From an uncultured Aquincola sp. (GTDB taxonomy: Bacteria > Pseudomonadota > Gammaproteobacteria > Burkholderiales > Burkholderiaceae): a DNA stretch of 8,767 bases. The notes beneath the pieces were generated by a model. The model had not been told where the DNA came from, ran no database searches, and saw nothing but the letters and a program-made list of their open reading frames with translations. Shown here in pieces: positions 8,027 through 8,767 of the stretch. The position numbers and the translations under genes are program-made. The DNA lies in contig CAKZXL010000016.1 in NCBI GenBank assembly GCA_937883885.1, positions 1 to 8,767 on the forward strand, in the 5' to 3' direction. Numbering within the stretch: position 1 is the stretch's first letter; every line of letters begins with the position of its first letter.

Positions 8027-8585
8027 AACGCGGCATGACGTTCTCCATCATCGACTCGCCGGGGGCGGGCCGCTCGGTGTTGAGCACGTACTTCGGAAAG
8101 TCGAGCGGCTTTTGGATCGCCCAGATACCCTCGTGGTCGCTGGCCGGCAGGATCTGAGCCGGTGCGCCGACGGCAACCCAGCCGATCGGCACCGTAGCGC
8201 CAGCTTCGAGGACCGTCCGCAGATGCACGACGGCGTTGATGCGCACTTCGCTGCCTCGCCCCAGCACCGCGCCGTTGAAAACCGATGCGCCCGTGGCGAT
8301 GAAGACCTCATCTTCGACAGAGCATCCGATCAGGCAGGCCCGAGGCCCCACCAGCACATGGTCACCCAAGCGCATGACCTGCTTGGGTACCCCCCGGATG
8401 ACGGCCGTGTCCATGATCACGCAGTTCGCGCCGATACGAATGGGGCCCCCCTCGGCCAAGAGCACGGCCCCGTGCCCGATAGAGCAGTTCGGGCCGATCT
8501 CGACATCGCCTGAGATGACCGCCGTGGATGCGATGCGAGCAGTGGGATGTACCACTGGAGTGAAATGGTTGGATTGCAGCAGCAA
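7977..8585 (-). CDS. Left-handed beta-helix (hexapeptide-repeat) protein, gamma-carbonic-anhydrase-like, zinc ligands missing
   Basis: The 202-residue protein has hexapeptide repeats at about residues 11-145 (VVHPTARIASTAVISGDVEI, IRIGANCVIMDTAVI, MRLGDHVLVG, VEDEVFIATGASVFNGAVLG), then a helical tail with WAIQKPLDFPKYVLNTERP. The layout follows gamma-carbonic anhydrases and related proteins (YrdA, CaiE, PaaY), which are trimeric. By motif alignment the three zinc histidines are replaced by about Arg64, Pro81 (VGP instead of VGH) and Ile86 (LIG instead of LHG), so carbonic anhydrase activity is unlikely; a CoA-linked acyltransferase or hydrolase, or a ligand-binding role, is possible. The TTG at 8585 is chosen because AAGGAG lies 6 bases upstream; an ATG at 8612 lies inside the palindrome and lacks such a site. 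It overlaps marR. Confidence 0.82.
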   Translation of the reverse strand: MLLQSNHFTPVVHPTARIASTAVISGDVEIGPNCSIGHGAVLLAEGGPIRIGANCVIMDTAVIRGVPKQVMRLGDHVLVGPRACLIGCSVEDEVFIATGASVFNGAVLGRGSEVRINAVVHLRTVLEAGATVPIGWVAVGAPAQILPASDHEGIWAIQKPLDFPKYVLNTERPAPGESMMENVMPRYARSLRRMHADDRAVS

Positions 8586-8597
8586 GGCGTTCTCCTT

Positions 8598-8645
8598 ATA
8601 TGCAGAGTGCATGCATATTTTGCTCTCGACCGCTCTGCCACGCAA
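8598..8645 (-). promoter_or_regulatory. Probable promoter and MarR operator of the beta-helix/marR operon
   Basis: On the minus strand TTGCGT (8640-8645) and CAAAAT (8617-8622) are separated by 17 bases, giving three and four consensus matches. A perfect palindrome with 7-base arms, ATATGCA (8598-8604) and TGCATAT (8612-8618), around a 7-base spacer overlaps the last bases of the -10 and covers the expected transcription start. Size and placement match a MarR-dimer operator that would block RNA polymerase. The ribosome binding site AAGGAG (8592-8597) follows directly. The palindrome is seen in the sequence; its binding by the MarR protein encoded two genes on is inference from the usual autoregulation of this family. 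Confidence 0.6.
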
Positions 8646-8767
8646 GTTGCGCTGTAGGAATTTGCCTGACAGGGGGTACGGAACAAACGGGACTCAAGTC
8701 ATGGAGATGGGCCACTGTTGCCCCCTTGTTTCGGCTTCTAAAGTTCATCCCATCGCAGCACACGAGC
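8646..8767. other. Right-edge stretch upstream of the beta-helix gene, no assignable gene
   Basis: I see no supported gene here. A plus-strand frame opens at ATG 8701 (MEMGHCCPLVSASKVH...) and stays open to the window edge, but it has no ribosome binding site and is too short to identify. Two loosely complementary segments, CGGAACAAACGGG (8679-8691) and CCCCCTTGTTTCGG (8721-8734), could be an imperfect inverted repeat. Nothing here resembles a known insertion-sequence end. Confidence 0.3.

Noticed and set aside
7954..8513. Plus-strand frame opposite marR and the beta-helix gene
   Set aside because: It is antisense to two genes with clear domains, and its product has no recognisable features.
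8679..8734. Imperfect inverted repeat as a possible second insertion-sequence end
   Set aside because: The arms match only loosely and do not resemble the TGAGTGACCC end seen at 7271.
8701..8767. Possible 5' end of a divergent gene at the right edge
   Set aside because: Only 22 codons are visible, with no ribosome binding site and no recognisable motif.

Overview
The window is GC-rich chromosomal DNA with the look of a betaproteobacterium, most likely of the order Burkholderiales. This rests on the divergent arrangement ppc / hemC-hemD-hemX-hemY, the strongly G/C-biased third codon positions, and the character of the proteins. Positions 1 to about 7270 are an ordinary housekeeping block. From about 7271 to the right edge the DNA looks like an accessory insertion.

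Left part, minus strand, read right to left. hemC (porphobilinogen deaminase), hemD (uroporphyrinogen-III synthase), hemX and hemY are packed with gaps of 7, 10 and 13 bases, so they are almost certainly one operon. HemC polymerises porphobilinogen to hydroxymethylbilane and HemD cyclises it to uroporphyrinogen III, the last precursor shared by heme, siroheme and cobalamin. HemX and HemY are inner-membrane proteins that accompany these enzymes and whose exact role is unsettled. After hemY comes a tRNA-Arg(ACG) gene with its own strong sigma-70-like promoter, an encoded CCA, a small hairpin in its 3' trailer and a textbook rho-independent terminator.

Middle, plus strand. ppc encodes a complete phosphoenolpyruvate carboxylase of 932 residues, with all the main catalytic motifs and the residues known to bind the inhibitor aspartate. 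It diverges from hemC across 114 bases that hold two short palindromes and probably both promoters.

Right part. Just after ppc and a weak terminator-like hairpin, a short plus-strand reading frame with a good ribosome binding site resembles the first 26 residues of an IS21-family transposase (IstA) and then stops resembling it, which suggests a decayed insertion sequence. Next to it, on the minus strand, lies a two-gene unit: a left-handed beta-helix protein of the gamma-carbonic-anhydrase superfamily that lacks the zinc-binding histidines, overlapping a MarR-type regulator that ends in a five-cysteine cluster. A 21-base palindrome with 7-base arms lies over the probable -10 element of this unit, directly upstream of a TTG start with a strong ribosome binding site. 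The simplest reading is a self-regulated operon in which the MarR protein represses both genes. This small unit is the least ordinary thing in the window. No CRISPR array, toxin-antitoxin pair, phage gene or rRNA was seen.
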